Shown here one piece after another: positions 16,573-23,811 of a stretch of DNA of 64,000 bases. Position 1 is the stretch's first letter, and every line of letters begins with the position of its first letter. The DNA comes from Nocardia arizonensis. GTDB taxonomy: Bacteria; Actinomycetota; Actinomycetes; Mycobacteriales; Mycobacteriaceae. The position numbers were made by a program, and so were the translations under genes. The notes under the pieces were generated by a model. It was not told the DNA's origin and did not search any database. It saw nothing but the letters and a program-made list of their open reading frames with translations. Where the stretch lies: the NCBI RefSeq assembly GCF_001310275.1, contig NZ_LGYZ01000088.1, positions 124,001-188,000 on the forward strand, written 5' to 3'.

Positions 16573-17184
16573 ATGTCCGCGATCGACACTGCGAGGGTTG
16601 TCCTGCTGCGGCACGGGGAAACCGCCTGGTCCAAGGTGCGCCGCCACACCGGACGCGCCGATGTACCGCTGACCGAGGTGGGTGAGGAGCAGGCCGCGGC
16701 GGCCGGCCCGCTGATCGCCGCTCTCGGCCTGCGTGATCCGCTGGTGCGCACGAGTCCGCGCCGCCGCGCCGTGCACACCGCGAAACTGGCCGGATTCGTC
16801 GGCGCCGAGATCGATGAGGATCTGGCGGAATGGGATTACGGCGAGTACGAGGGTCTGACCACACCGCAGATCCGCGAACGTGATCCTGGCTGGACCATCT
16901 TCACCGGCGCGGTGCCGGGCGGCGAGTCGGCGGCGCAGGTGCGCGACCGCGCGGACCGGGTACTCGCCGGGGTCTCGGCGGTACTGCCGGAACGCGATGT
17001 GATCCTCGTCGGACACGGGCATTTCTCTCGGGTCCTGATCGCCCGCTGGGCCGAATTCGAGGTGCGCGACGGACGCCGCTTCACCATGTCGACCGGGGCC
17101 AGCAGTGTGCTCGGCTACGAGCATGGCGGCCGAACCATCTTGACGCACAATCTGATTCCGAGGCCGAAGGGATGTCCGGCATGA
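16573..17184 (+). CDS. Histidine phosphatase superfamily protein (Gpm2-like)
   Basis: Cytosolic phosphatase of 203 residues of the phosphoglycerate-mutase-like branch. LLRHGETAW provides the phosphorylated histidine (H14) and the RHG motif; SPRRRAVHTAKLAG, AEWDYGEYEGLTTPQIRE and the second histidine in VGHGHFSRV complete the active site. The mycobacterial homologue (Rv3214) was shown to be an acid phosphatase rather than a mutase, so the old label entD is wrong. ATG 16573 fits homologue length; ATG 16561 is possible. Its stop overlaps the ATG of the acetyltransferase gene (ATGA), so the two are translationally coupled. Confidence 0.9.
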   Translation: MSAIDTARVVLLRHGETAWSKVRRHTGRADVPLTEVGEEQAAAAGPLIAALGLRDPLVRTSPRRRAVHTAKLAGFVGAEIDEDLAEWDYGEYEGLTTPQIRERDPGWTIFTGAVPGGESAAQVRDRADRVLAGVSAVLPERDVILVGHGHFSRVLIARWAEFEVRDGRRFTMSTGASSVLGYEHGGRTILTHNLIPRPKGCPA

Positions 17185-17681
17185 TGTCACCGACCTCGGG
17201 AGCCGAGATCCGGCGCGCCGCCGAATCCGACGTGCCCGCCCTGGTCGGGCTGGTCCACGACCTCGCCGAGTACGAAAAGGCCGCCGCCGACTGCACTCTC
17301 ACCGAGGAGCAGTTGCGCACCGCGCTGTTCGGCTCCGCCCCCGCGCTTTTCGCGCACGTGGTGCGCGCGGAGTCGGCAATTGTGGGCTGTGCCATATGGT
17401 TTCTGAACTTCTCGACCTGGAAGGGCGTGCACGGCATCTATCTGGAGGATCTGTACGTGCGCCCGGAGTGCCGGGGGCGCGGTTACGGCAAGGCCCTGCT
17501 CGCGGCCCTCGCCGCGGAGGCGGTGGACAGGGGCTACGGTCGGGTCGACTGGTCGGTGCTGACCTGGAACGCCCCGTCGATCGCCTTCTACGAATCCATC
17601 GGCGCCGTCCACCAGCGGGAGTGGACCGGTTACCGGCTGACCGGTCCCGCCCTGCGCGCGCTGGCTGCGGAAACATCCTGA
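17181..17681 (+). CDS. GNAT-family N-acetyltransferase
   Basis: Acetyl-CoA-dependent acetyltransferase of 166 residues, similar to the diamine or spermidine acetyltransferase branch (IYLEDLYVRPECRGRGYGKALLAAL contains the pyrophosphate-binding R-G-x-G-x-G loop; WNAPSIAFYESIGA is the typical C-terminal motif). ATG 17181 overlaps the phosphatase stop and has GAAGGG about 9 nt upstream; ATG 17172 is possible. Acceptor unknown, perhaps a polyamine or small amine. Followed by the endonuclease V gene after 23 bp, so probably a three-gene unit. Confidence 0.88.
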   Translation: MMSPTSGAEIRRAAESDVPALVGLVHDLAEYEKAAADCTLTEEQLRTALFGSAPALFAHVVRAESAIVGCAIWFLNFSTWKGVHGIYLEDLYVRPECRGRGYGKALLAALAAEAVDRGYGRVDWSVLTWNAPSIAFYESIGAVHQREWTGYRLTGPALRALAAETS

Positions 17682-17704
17682 CCCGCGGGCGAGTTGGGAA
17701 GACC

Positions 17705-18409
17705 ATGCGTGTGAATGTGCCGGACGGCTGGCCGGAAACCGAGTCGGCGGCGATCGCCCTCCAGGACACGTTGCGTCCGCTGGTCGATCCCACCGATCCG
17801 CGACCGCCGGACTTCCGTACCGTCGCGGGCGTCGATTCCGCCTATGACCAGTCGGGTGTGGTGGCGGCCGCCGCGGTGCTGCTGGACGGGCGGACCCTCC
17901 AGACCGTCGCCGCGGCCGTCGCGCATGGCACGACGAGCTTCCCGTACGTACCCGGACTGCTGGCCTTTCGTGAACTCCCGACCACGCTGCGGGCGCTGGA
18001 GCGGCTCGACGGCACCCCCGACCTGTTGATCTGCGACGGTCAGGGCCGCGCGCATCCGCGCCGCTTCGGTCTGGCCTGCCACCTGGGCATTCTGGTGGGC
18101 ATCCCGACGATCGGGGTGGCCAAGAACGCCTGGGGCGACTACGCCGAACCCGGACCCGATCGCGGCGCGATGTCCGATATCCGCATGGACGGTGAGGTGG
18201 TCGGGCGGGTGCTTCGGACCCGGTCCGGGGTGAAGCCGCTGTTCGTCTCGGTGGGCCACCTCATCGATCTCGACACCGCGTGCGACCAGGTGCTGGCGCT
18301 GACCCCGCACTATCGCCAGCCGGAGACCACCCGGCAGGCCGACCAGATGTGCCGCCGCGCGTTGCGCGAGGCGGTGGCGCGCCGCGACCGGCTCGGCGCG
18401 ACCCCGTGA
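17705..18409 (+). CDS. nfi: Endonuclease V
   Basis: Cuts DNA (or RNA) near deoxyinosine, a product of adenine deamination. The 234-residue protein has the complete family pattern: VAGVDSAYD with the first catalytic aspartate, YVPGLLAFRELP, LLICDGQGRAHPRRFGLACHLG with the second acidic residue, GVAKN and KPLFVSVGH. ATG 17705 is preceded by GGGAAGA. It lies just after the acetyltransferase gene and converges on the small membrane protein gene at 18414, only 4 bp away. Confidence 0.92.
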   Translation: MRVNVPDGWPETESAAIALQDTLRPLVDPTDPRPPDFRTVAGVDSAYDQSGVVAAAAVLLDGRTLQTVAAAVAHGTTSFPYVPGLLAFRELPTTLRALERLDGTPDLLICDGQGRAHPRRFGLACHLGILVGIPTIGVAKNAWGDYAEPGPDRGAMSDIRMDGEVVGRVLRTRSGVKPLFVSVGHLIDLDTACDQVLALTPHYRQPETTRQADQMCRRALREAVARRDRLGATP

Positions 18410-18413
18410 CCGC

Positions 18414-18833
18414 CTAATCCGGTTCGACGCCGTATTCCTGGGCCATCCAGCGGTTGGAGGCGGGGGTGAACAGCAGTACCAGCGTGGCGATCGCCACCAC
18501 GCCGAGTAGCGCGCCGTATACCGGTTGGTGGGAATCGGTGAGCAGGGACCAGGACACCGGCAGCAGCAGGATCTGGGCGATGGTCGCGATGGCGCGTCCC
18601 CACCGTCGTCCGAGCAGCAGTCCGAGGCCCGCGGCCAGCACCGCGCCGCCGAGGAGGCCGAACCACGCGGCGGTGCCGTATCCGCTGGTCTGGCTCTGGT
18701 CGTGGCCGAGCAGCCCGCGCACCACCAGGACCACGGCGACGATCACCGCGACCGCGCCTTCCAGCGCGACCAGTCCACCCGCGCCACGTACCGTCGCGGG
18801 CGCACCGCCCGCCTTCTCGCCACTGTCGACCAC
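18414..18833 (-). CDS. Small integral membrane protein (Rv3217c type)
   Basis: Protein of 139 residues with four predicted membrane segments: about 23-42 (LVALEGAVAVIVAVVLVV), 55-74 (AWFGLLGGAVLAAGLGLLLG), 80-96 (IATIAQILLLPVSWSLL) and 104-121 (YGALLGVVAIATLVLLFT). A short charged N-terminus precedes them. No catalytic residue pattern. GTG 18833 is the first start. Convergent with endonuclease V and divergent from the lipid kinase gene, with about 115 bp of promoter space. Function unknown. Confidence 0.8.
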   Translation of the reverse strand: MVDSGEKAGGAPATVRGAGGLVALEGAVAVIVAVVLVVRGLLGHDQSQTSGYGTAAWFGLLGGAVLAAGLGLLLGRRWGRAIATIAQILLLPVSWSLLTDSHQPVYGALLGVVAIATLVLLFTPASNRWMAQEYGVEPD

Positions 18834-18935
18834 GCGCCAAGCCTACGAGTACGCGCACGGACCGCGCCGCCCCGGGGATGTGGGCCTATCCCGCCGCCCG
18901 AGCAACGGCTTTTCAGATGACCGGCCCGCGCCGAT

Positions 18936-18951
18936 TAGGCTTCCAAGCGTG
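18936..18951 (+). promoter_or_regulatory. Leaderless promoter of the lipid kinase gene
   Basis: TAGGCT (18936-18941) lies 7 nt before GTG 18949; no ribosome site is present, which fits a leaderless transcript. Confidence 0.5.
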
Positions 18952-19896
18952 CGGACCCTGTTGATCGTGAATCCGAATGCCACCTCGACCACGCCTGCGA
19001 CCAGGGATCTGCTGGCCCACGCGCTGGAGAGCCGCACTCAGCTCACGGTCGCGCACACCCAGCACCGCGGCCACGCGGCGGAATTGGCGCAGTGGGCCTC
19101 GACCAACGAAATGGATCTGATCGTCGTGCACGGCGGTGACGGCACGGTGAACGAGACCATCAATGGATTCCTGCCGCTGCCGCAGGTCGACGACGGCGGC
19201 GCCTGGCTGCCGCGCCTCGGCGTCATTCCGGGCGGGTCGGCGAATGTGTTCGCGCGGGCGCTCGGCATCTCCCCCGATCCGGTGACCGCGACGAATCAAT
19301 TGATCGACCTGCTGACCCTCGACAGCGACCGGCGAATCGGACTCGGCCTCGCCGATGACCGCTGGTTCACCTTCAGCGCGGGTGTCGGGCTCGACGCCGA
19401 TGTGTGCGAGGCCATCGACGCCGGCCGCGCCAACGGTCACGCCGCCACTCCCGGGCGTTATATTCGAACAACTGTGCGACAATTTTTCCGGGCAAAAGGG
19501 AAGGCGCCGACCGTACGGATCGAAATACCCGGATTCGATCCGGTCGACGAGGTGTATTACGCCTTCATAACGAACGCGAGTCCGTGGACCTACCTGAACT
19601 CGACCCCGGTGCACACGAACCCGGGCACGACGTTCGAGACCGGCCTCGGCGTGTTCGCCGTGCGGTCGATGGCCATCCTGCCCACATTGTCGCTCACCCG
19701 CCAACTCCTGTCCGCCGATGGAAATCCCAAGGCGAGCAACCTGTTTCGGGAAGACGATGTGCCCTCGGTGCGCGTCGAGGCCACCGAACCCATCGGACTG
19801 CAAATCGACGGCGACTTTATCGGGAAGCGAAACGTGGTGGATTTCACGTCGGTACCCGAGGTACTCGAGGTTGTCGCCCCGCGTCCGCGACGGTGA
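18949..19896 (+). CDS. Diacylglycerol kinase-like lipid kinase
   Basis: Protein of 315 residues of the DagK/YegS family, which phosphorylates diacylglycerol, sphingosine or similar lipids with ATP. The N-terminal catalytic domain opens with TLLIVNPNATSTTP and has the nucleotide loop GGDGTVNE at 62-69, then LGVIPGGSANVFARALGI. The C-terminal beta domain contains FTFSAGVGLDADV and ends with GLQIDGDFIG. GTG 18949 appears leaderless. Homologue of Rv3218 and, as there, directly upstream of whiB1. Substrate is unknown. Confidence 0.88.
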   Translation: MRTLLIVNPNATSTTPATRDLLAHALESRTQLTVAHTQHRGHAAELAQWASTNEMDLIVVHGGDGTVNETINGFLPLPQVDDGGAWLPRLGVIPGGSANVFARALGISPDPVTATNQLIDLLTLDSDRRIGLGLADDRWFTFSAGVGLDADVCEAIDAGRANGHAATPGRYIRTTVRQFFRAKGKAPTVRIEIPGFDPVDEVYYAFITNASPWTYLNSTPVHTNPGTTFETGLGVFAVRSMAILPTLSLTRQLLSADGNPKASNLFREDDVPSVRVEATEPIGLQIDGDFIGKRNVVDFTSVPEVLEVVAPRPRR

Positions 19897-19991
19897 GGAA
19901 ACACCCCCGAAAACATCGGAGTTGTGCTGCGAAAACCCGGTAGACCGAGTACAAAGGACCGGGCAGGCTCCCCATGCGGGCGCCTTCAGAG

Positions 19992-20007
19992 CGTGAGCTT
20001 CCCCACG
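19992..20007 (+). promoter_or_regulatory. Candidate CRP site 1 upstream of whiB1
   Basis: CGTGAGCTTCCCCACG fits the form GTGA-N6-(T/C)CAC of actinobacterial CRP sites with three mismatches to TGTGA-N6-TCACA. Its centre lies about 58 bp upstream of the transcription start expected from the TTGACA element at 20024, which agrees with the activating CRP site known at mycobacterial whiB1. Confidence 0.5.
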
Positions 20008-20023
20008 GTGCGCTGTAGACCTA

Positions 20024-20052
20024 TTGACATCTACGGTGTTCGTGAAAGCATT
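20024..20052 (+). promoter_or_regulatory. Candidate whiB1 promoter
   Basis: Perfect -35 hexamer TTGACA at 20024-20029 with a weak -10 (AGCATT) 17 nt downstream at 20047-20052. The -10 lies inside CRP site 2. The leader to the whiB1 ATG would be about 88 nt and contains a GGCGCC hairpin (20110-20127) just before the ribosome site. Confidence 0.45.
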
Positions 20053-20056
20053 CACA
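20041..20056 (+). promoter_or_regulatory. Candidate CRP site 2 over the whiB1 promoter
   Basis: CGTGA-AAGCAT-TCACA matches the CRP consensus TGTGA-N6-TCACA at every defined base except the first. It covers the probable -10 region, so binding should repress. Two CRP sites, one activating and one repressing, are known at whiB1 of M. tuberculosis. Confidence 0.6.
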
Positions 20057-20145
20057 AGCAACCGTGCGGAAACATTCGAGTCGCACAAGTGAACGAACCA
20101 CAAACCATCGGCGCCCTTTGCGGCGCCCAGCAAAGGAGCAGAGGA

Positions 20146-20400
20146 ATGGACTGGCGCCACAAGGCCATCTGTCGCGACGAGGACCCCGAGCTGTTCTTCC
20201 CGGTGGGTAACAGCGGTCCCGCGCTCGCGCAGATTGCCGATGCCAAGCTGGTCTGCGCTCGCTGCCCCGTTACTGCCGATTGCCTGTCCTGGGCCCTGAA
20301 GTCCGGGCAGGATGCCGGCGTGTGGGGTGGTATGAGCGAGGACGAGCGTCGCGCGCTCAAGCGTCGCAACGCGCGCACCCGCACGCGCACCGTCGTCTGA
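20146..20400 (+). CDS. whiB1: Iron-sulfur transcription factor WhiB1
   Basis: Essential nitric-oxide-sensitive [4Fe-4S] regulator that binds region 4 of the main sigma factor. Of its 84 residues, C9, C37, C40 and C46 are the cluster ligands (C-x27-C-x2-C-x5-C), identical in position to mycobacterial WhiB1; GVWGG follows, and the basic tail RRALKRRNARTRTRT binds DNA. ATG 20146 has AAGGAG upstream. Two CRP-like sites and a TTGACA element lie in the 249-bp upstream region. Two strong hairpins end the gene and face the convergent sensor kinase pdtaS. Confidence 0.97.
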   Translation: MDWRHKAICRDEDPELFFPVGNSGPALAQIADAKLVCARCPVTADCLSWALKSGQDAGVWGGMSEDERRALKRRNARTRTRTVV

Positions 20401-20411
20401 TTCGACGACGA

Positions 20412-20473
20412 GCGTTGCCGGACCATTCAGGCCCGGCAACGCATTTCGGCCCGGCATCCCTTGGGTGCCGGGC
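20412..20473. terminator. Double hairpin terminator between whiB1 and pdtaS
   Basis: First stem GCGTTGCCGG/CCGGCAACGC (20412-20421, 20433-20442); second stem GCCCGGCA/TGCCGGGC (20449-20456, 20466-20473) extended inward by CCC/GGG. It lies between convergent genes and can act in both directions. Confidence 0.8.
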
Positions 20474-20564
20474 TCAATTGTTCTCAATGCCCTCAATTGC
20501 CCCAGTGGCCACGTCAATTCCTGAAAGGCACGCGGCGAATACCGCGGGGGCGGAGAGTTCCGGT

Positions 20565-22079
20565 TCAGCGCGCGGAACGACGCCCGAGCGGAACGCGCAA
20601 CACCGCATCCGTTCCGACATCGGCGCCGGGATGCAATCCGATCGAACCGCCCAATTCGGCGGTAACGAGCGTGCGCACGATCTGCAATCCGAGCCGATCC
20701 GATGCCTCGAGACTGAAACCGGGCGGCAGACCGCGGCCGTCGTCGCTGATGATGACGTCCAGCCAACGCGCCGAACGCTCGGAACGTATTGTCACCGTGC
20801 CGTTTTCGCCCGAATCGAAGGCGTGCTCGATGGCGTTCTGCACCAATTCGGTGAGCACCATCACCAATGGGGTGGCGCGTTCGGCCGAGAACACCCCGAG
20901 CGATCCGGCCCGACGCACCTTGATCCGCGTGGTGTGCACGGTGGCGACATCGGCCATGATCGGCAGCAGCCGGTCCACGACCTCGTCGAGGTCGACCTCC
21001 TCGTCCACCGACATCGACAGCATCTCGTGCACCGAGGCGATCGAGGTGACGCGGCGCACCGACTCGGTCAGCGCGACCTGCGCCTCCTCGTTCTCGGTGC
21101 GCCGGGCTTGCAGGCGCAGCAGCGCGGCCACGGTCTGGAGGTTGTTCTTGACCCGGTGGTGGATCTCCCGGATGGTCGCATCCTTGCTGAGCAGCGCGCG
21201 ATCGCGGCGCTTGACCTCGGTGACATCGCGCACCAGCACGGCCGCGCCGGCCAGTTCACCGTGCGGTCGCAGCACCAGCGTGCGCAGCAGGACCGTGGCA
21301 CCGCGCGCCTCCACCTCCATGCGTCTGCCGGTGCGCCCGGCCAGCGCGGCCTGGATGTCGCCGACCACTTCTTGCGCGTCGAACGGGTCGGTGATCAACG
21401 ACCGGGTGGTGACGGCCAGGTCCTGTCCGGCCAGATCGGCCTGTAATCCCATGCGGTGATAGGCCGACAGGGCGTTGGGACTGGCGTAGACCACGGTGCC
21501 GTCGGTGTCGAGCCGAATGAAACCGTCGCCCGCCCGCGGACTCGAATGCGTGGCGGCCCGATCCTCGGTCGTCGGGAACGTGCCGTCGGCGATCATCTGG
21601 CACAGGTCGTCGGCGCAGGCCACGTAGGCGATCTCGAGCGTGCTGCGCACCCGCGAACGCTGCACGTCGGTGTCGCGGCTGAGCACCGCGATCACGTCGT
21701 CGCCGCAGCGCACCGGGATGGCCTCGCGAATGGCGTGCACCGGGTACGGGTGATAGACGCCCTTGGTCTCGCCATCGCTGTCGGCGCGCACGATCTGCCC
21801 GCTGGTCAGCGCGTCGAAGACCTGGGGATGATCGCCGTGCGAGGCCGTGGTGCCGACCTTGTCCTCGATGTGCACCGTCGCCGCGGTGGTGGGACGACAC
21901 TGAGCGACGCAGACCACATCGGCGCCGTCGGTGATCGGTCCCGCGCCGACCCACAGCAGAAGATCGGCGAAGGACAGGTCCGCGAGCAACTGCCAGTCCC
22001 CCACCACCCGTTGTAAGTGGTCGACGGCGACGCCGGGTAGGTCGGTGTGTTCGGCGAGTAGCTCACTCAGTGTCGACAC
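20565..22079 (-). CDS. pdtaS: Cytosolic sensor histidine kinase PdtaS
   Basis: Histidine kinase that phosphorylates the antiterminator PdtaR; in mycobacteria it responds to metals and nitric oxide. The 504-residue protein has a GAF domain (about 10-160), a PAS domain (about 185-290), a HisKA_2 helix with REIHHRVKNNLQ (H307/H308) and an HATPase domain (LVQNAIEHAF, DDGRGLPPGF, GLQIVRTLV). No membrane segment. The start is GTG 22079, the only candidate consistent with the GAF border. It lies 18 bp after the biotinyl protein gene on the same strand, so both are likely cotranscribed. PdtaR is not in the window. Confidence 0.94.
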   Translation of the reverse strand: MSTLSELLAEHTDLPGVAVDHLQRVVGDWQLLADLSFADLLLWVGAGPITDGADVVCVAQCRPTTAATVHIEDKVGTTASHGDHPQVFDALTSGQIVRADSDGETKGVYHPYPVHAIREAIPVRCGDDVIAVLSRDTDVQRSRVRSTLEIAYVACADDLCQMIADGTFPTTEDRAATHSSPRAGDGFIRLDTDGTVVYASPNALSAYHRMGLQADLAGQDLAVTTRSLITDPFDAQEVVGDIQAALAGRTGRRMEVEARGATVLLRTLVLRPHGELAGAAVLVRDVTEVKRRDRALLSKDATIREIHHRVKNNLQTVAALLRLQARRTENEEAQVALTESVRRVTSIASVHEMLSMSVDEEVDLDEVVDRLLPIMADVATVHTTRIKVRRAGSLGVFSAERATPLVMVLTELVQNAIEHAFDSGENGTVTIRSERSARWLDVIISDDGRGLPPGFSLEASDRLGLQIVRTLVTAELGGSIGLHPGADVGTDAVLRVPLGRRSAR

Positions 22080-22097
22080 GGTCGATGCGCCGCCGAC

Positions 22098-22313
22098 TCA
22101 GGAGATGACGGCGATGAGATCGCCCTGCTGTAGGACCTGTCCCGGAGCGACGGCGATCGAGGTGATCTCGCCTTCGATCTCGGTGAGCACCGGGATCTCC
22201 ATCTTCATCGATTCGAGCAGCACCAGAGTCTGGTCGATCCGCACCGTGTCCCCCACCGCGACCTCGACCGTGAGGACGGTCGACACCATCTCCGCGCGCA
22301 CTTCCTCAGCCAT
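22098..22313 (-). CDS. Biotinyl/lipoyl carrier-domain protein (TB7.3 type)
   Basis: A stand-alone biotin carboxyl carrier domain of 71 residues. ESMKMEIPV carries the biotinylated lysine (K37) in the classic MKM motif; flanking strands EVAVGDTVRIDQTL and VAPGQVLQQGDLIAVIS complete the flattened barrel. It presumably serves an acyl-CoA carboxylase, but which is unknown. ATG 22313 gives exactly the length of the mycobacterial homologue; longer frames upstream lack similarity. Cotranscribed with pdtaS. Confidence 0.92.
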   Translation of the reverse strand: MAEEVRAEMVSTVLTVEVAVGDTVRIDQTLVLLESMKMEIPVLTEIEGEITSIAVAPGQVLQQGDLIAVIS

Positions 22314-22434
22314 GACACCCCATTCGTTCCGTTCGGCCTGTATCCGCTGACGGTACAGCCAACCACACGTGAAAGAATGTCCTTCGTTCAGATGTGGTCC
22401 CCGCACCGTCGGGGAGGATCGGGAGGTCTACCGA

Positions 22435-22509
22435 ATGGGTAAGCGCGGACGGAAGAAGCGTAGCCGCAAGGGAAATGCGGCGAACCACGGCAAGCGGCCC
22501 AACGCCTGA
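22435..22509 (+). CDS. Ribosomal protein bL37 (24 residues)
   Basis: Very short gene encoding MGKRGRKKRSRKG and ending ANHGKRPNA, matching the 24-residue bL37 protein found in the mycobacterial large ribosomal subunit. Almost half the residues are Arg or Lys, as expected for an rRNA-binding peptide. GGGAGG (22421-22426) lies 8 nt before ATG 22435. It is divergent from the biotinyl protein gene and followed by a hairpin at 22532-22565. Easily missed by gene callers because of its length. Confidence 0.9.
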   Translation: MGKRGRKKRSRKGNAANHGKRPNA

Positions 22510-22531
22510 TTCGCCGCCGTCGACAGACCGG

Positions 22532-22565
22532 GCGGCCCGCCCTTCCACCCGGAAGTGCGGGCCGC
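22532..22565. terminator. Hairpin between bL37 and rshA
   Basis: Arms GCGGCCCGC (22532-22540) and GCGGGCCGC (22557-22565) pair exactly. It lies between convergent genes ending at 22509 and 22590. Confidence 0.75.
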
Positions 22566-22589
22566 TCGGTGTTCGGGGCGCGGCCGGTA

Positions 22590-22871
22590 TCAGCCTTCGG
22601 TGGACTCGAATCGCACGGTTATCGACTTGCGGATCTCCAGGGTCAGCCGATCACGCAGCGCGTCGGGCGCGCGGTCGCCGCCGCACTTGCGGCTGAGCAG
22701 ACCCTTGATCTTCTCCTCGATACCGTATGCCTCGATACACGGGGAACAGTGATCCATGTGATGGCGCAACCGAGCCCGCGTCGCTTCGTCGCATTCGCCG
22801 TCGAGCATCAGCCACACATCCGCGAGCACCGCCGTGCAATCGAGTTCCATATCGGGGTCCCGCTCGCTCAC
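22590..22871 (-). CDS. rshA: Zinc-binding anti-sigma factor RshA
   Basis: Redox-sensitive anti-sigma factor that holds SigH inactive and releases it on thiol oxidation. The 93-residue protein has the ZAS motif H38-x3-C42-x2-C45 (HHMDHCSPC) in an anti-sigma fold, preceded by helices with CTAVLADVWLMLDGECDEATRARL. The start GTG 22871 overlaps the sigH stop as GTGA, so translation is coupled and the two proteins are made together. Homologous to RshA of mycobacteria and RsrA of Streptomyces. Confidence 0.94.
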   Translation of the reverse strand: MSERDPDMELDCTAVLADVWLMLDGECDEATRARLRHHMDHCSPCIEAYGIEEKIKGLLSRKCGGDRAPDALRDRLTLEIRKSITVRFESTEG

Positions 22872-23530
22872 TGCTTGACCTCCTGGCGATCACTCCGGTT
22901 GAACCCGCGCTCGCGCGCCACATCGGCGAGCAAACCCTTCAGCTGCTTACGGCCGCGATGCAGCCGGGACATCACCGTACCGATCGGAGTGCCCATGATG
23001 TCGGCGATTTCCTTGTACGGAAAACCTTCCACATCGGCGTAATACACCGCCATGCGGAATTCCTCGGGCAATTCTTGGAGCGCGGTCTTGATGTCGTCGT
23101 CGGGCAGCGCGTCGAGCGCCTCCACCTCGGCCGAGCGCAGACCCGTCGAACTGTGCTCCGCCGTCGCGGCGAGCTGCCAGTCGGTGATCTCGTCGGTCGG
23201 ATACTGCGCGGGCTGGCGCTGCTTCTTGCGATAGGAGTTGATGTAGGTGTTGGTCAGGATCCGGTAGAGCCAGGCACGCAGGTTGGTGCCCTCCTTGAAG
23301 GATTTGAAGCCCTGGAAAGCCTTGACGTAGGTCTCCTGCACCAGATCCTCGGCGTCCGCGGGATTTCTGGTCATGCGCAGGGCCGCGCCGTAGAGCTGGT
23401 CGAGCATCGGGAGCGCGTCGCGCTCGAAGCGGCGAGCCAACTCTGCGTCGTCGGCAGGCGCCGCCGCCACGCCCTCGTCGAGCGCGGGGCCGACCGTGCC
23501 CTCGGTCACCACGTCGTCATCGCTCGTCAC
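22868..23530 (-). CDS. sigH: ECF sigma factor SigH
   Basis: Thiol-oxidative and heat stress sigma factor. The 220-residue form has region 2 (LYGAALRMTRNPADAEDLVQ, then NLRAWLYRILTNTYINSYRKKQRQPA) and region 4 (LPEEFRMAVYYADVEGFPYKEIADIMGTPIGTVMSRLHRGR). GTG 23530 with AAGGGA upstream gives the length of mycobacterial SigH. The same frame stays open to ATG 23656, itself preceded by AAGGAG, which would add 42 residues and resembles the long unstable form described for Streptomyces SigR. A GGAAC-N18-GTT promoter upstream indicates autoregulation. Translationally coupled to rshA. Confidence 0.93.
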   Translation of the reverse strand: MTSDDDVVTEGTVGPALDEGVAAAPADDAELARRFERDALPMLDQLYGAALRMTRNPADAEDLVQETYVKAFQGFKSFKEGTNLRAWLYRILTNTYINSYRKKQRQPAQYPTDEITDWQLAATAEHSSTGLRSAEVEALDALPDDDIKTALQELPEEFRMAVYYADVEGFPYKEIADIMGTPIGTVMSRLHRGRKQLKGLLADVARERGFNRSDRQEVKQ

Positions 23531-23736
23531 ACCTGTCCCTTCGATCGGCGTACCTGCCAAATCTACCGGCAAGTGCGAATCGAGGGATACGCGCGGGTAC
23601 GACGGCCCCGTCGCGGTCGATACCGGATGTTCTTCGAGCAGTACGGGCACCGACATCTCTCCTTCACGTCGTGCGCGGCCGGAAACCCCACCGGCTTTCT
23701 CGGGGACGGATTTCCGCGCGTCCTGTATCCGCATGC

Positions 23737-23763
23737 AACATGTGCGGCTCCCGCTGTGTTCCC
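23737..23763 (-). promoter_or_regulatory. Autoregulatory SigH promoter
   Basis: On the minus strand GGGAAC (23758-23763) is followed after exactly 18 nt by GTT (23737-23739), a full match to GGAA(T/C)-N18-GTT of SigR/SigH promoters. Transcription would begin near 23730, so both sigH starts (23656 and 23530) lie on the transcript. Confidence 0.75.
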
Positions 23764-23795
23764 TCGGCGACGGGGCCGTCCGCGGCCCACCTCGC

Positions 23796-23811
23796 TAGGG
23801 TGACCCGCATG
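23796..23811 (+). promoter_or_regulatory. Leaderless promoter of the YbaK-type gene
   Basis: TAGGGT (23796-23801) lies 7 nt before ATG 23809 and no separate ribosome site is evident. Confidence 0.5.

Noticed and set aside
13492..17190. Minus-strand open frame of about 1230 codons opposite rhlE and the next two genes
   Set aside because: It is rich in Arg, Gly and His, has no domain, and crosses three well-supported plus-strand genes. Long antisense frames are expected in DNA of this GC content.
20473..20499. Repeated CTCAATTG/CTCAATG with about 10-bp spacing
   Set aside because: Lies between convergent gene ends after a terminator, where no promoter is expected; only two exact copies, too short to argue function.
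18913..20766. Minus-strand frame across the lipid kinase and whiB1 genes
   Set aside because: It crosses two certain genes and the double terminator and shows no conserved motif.
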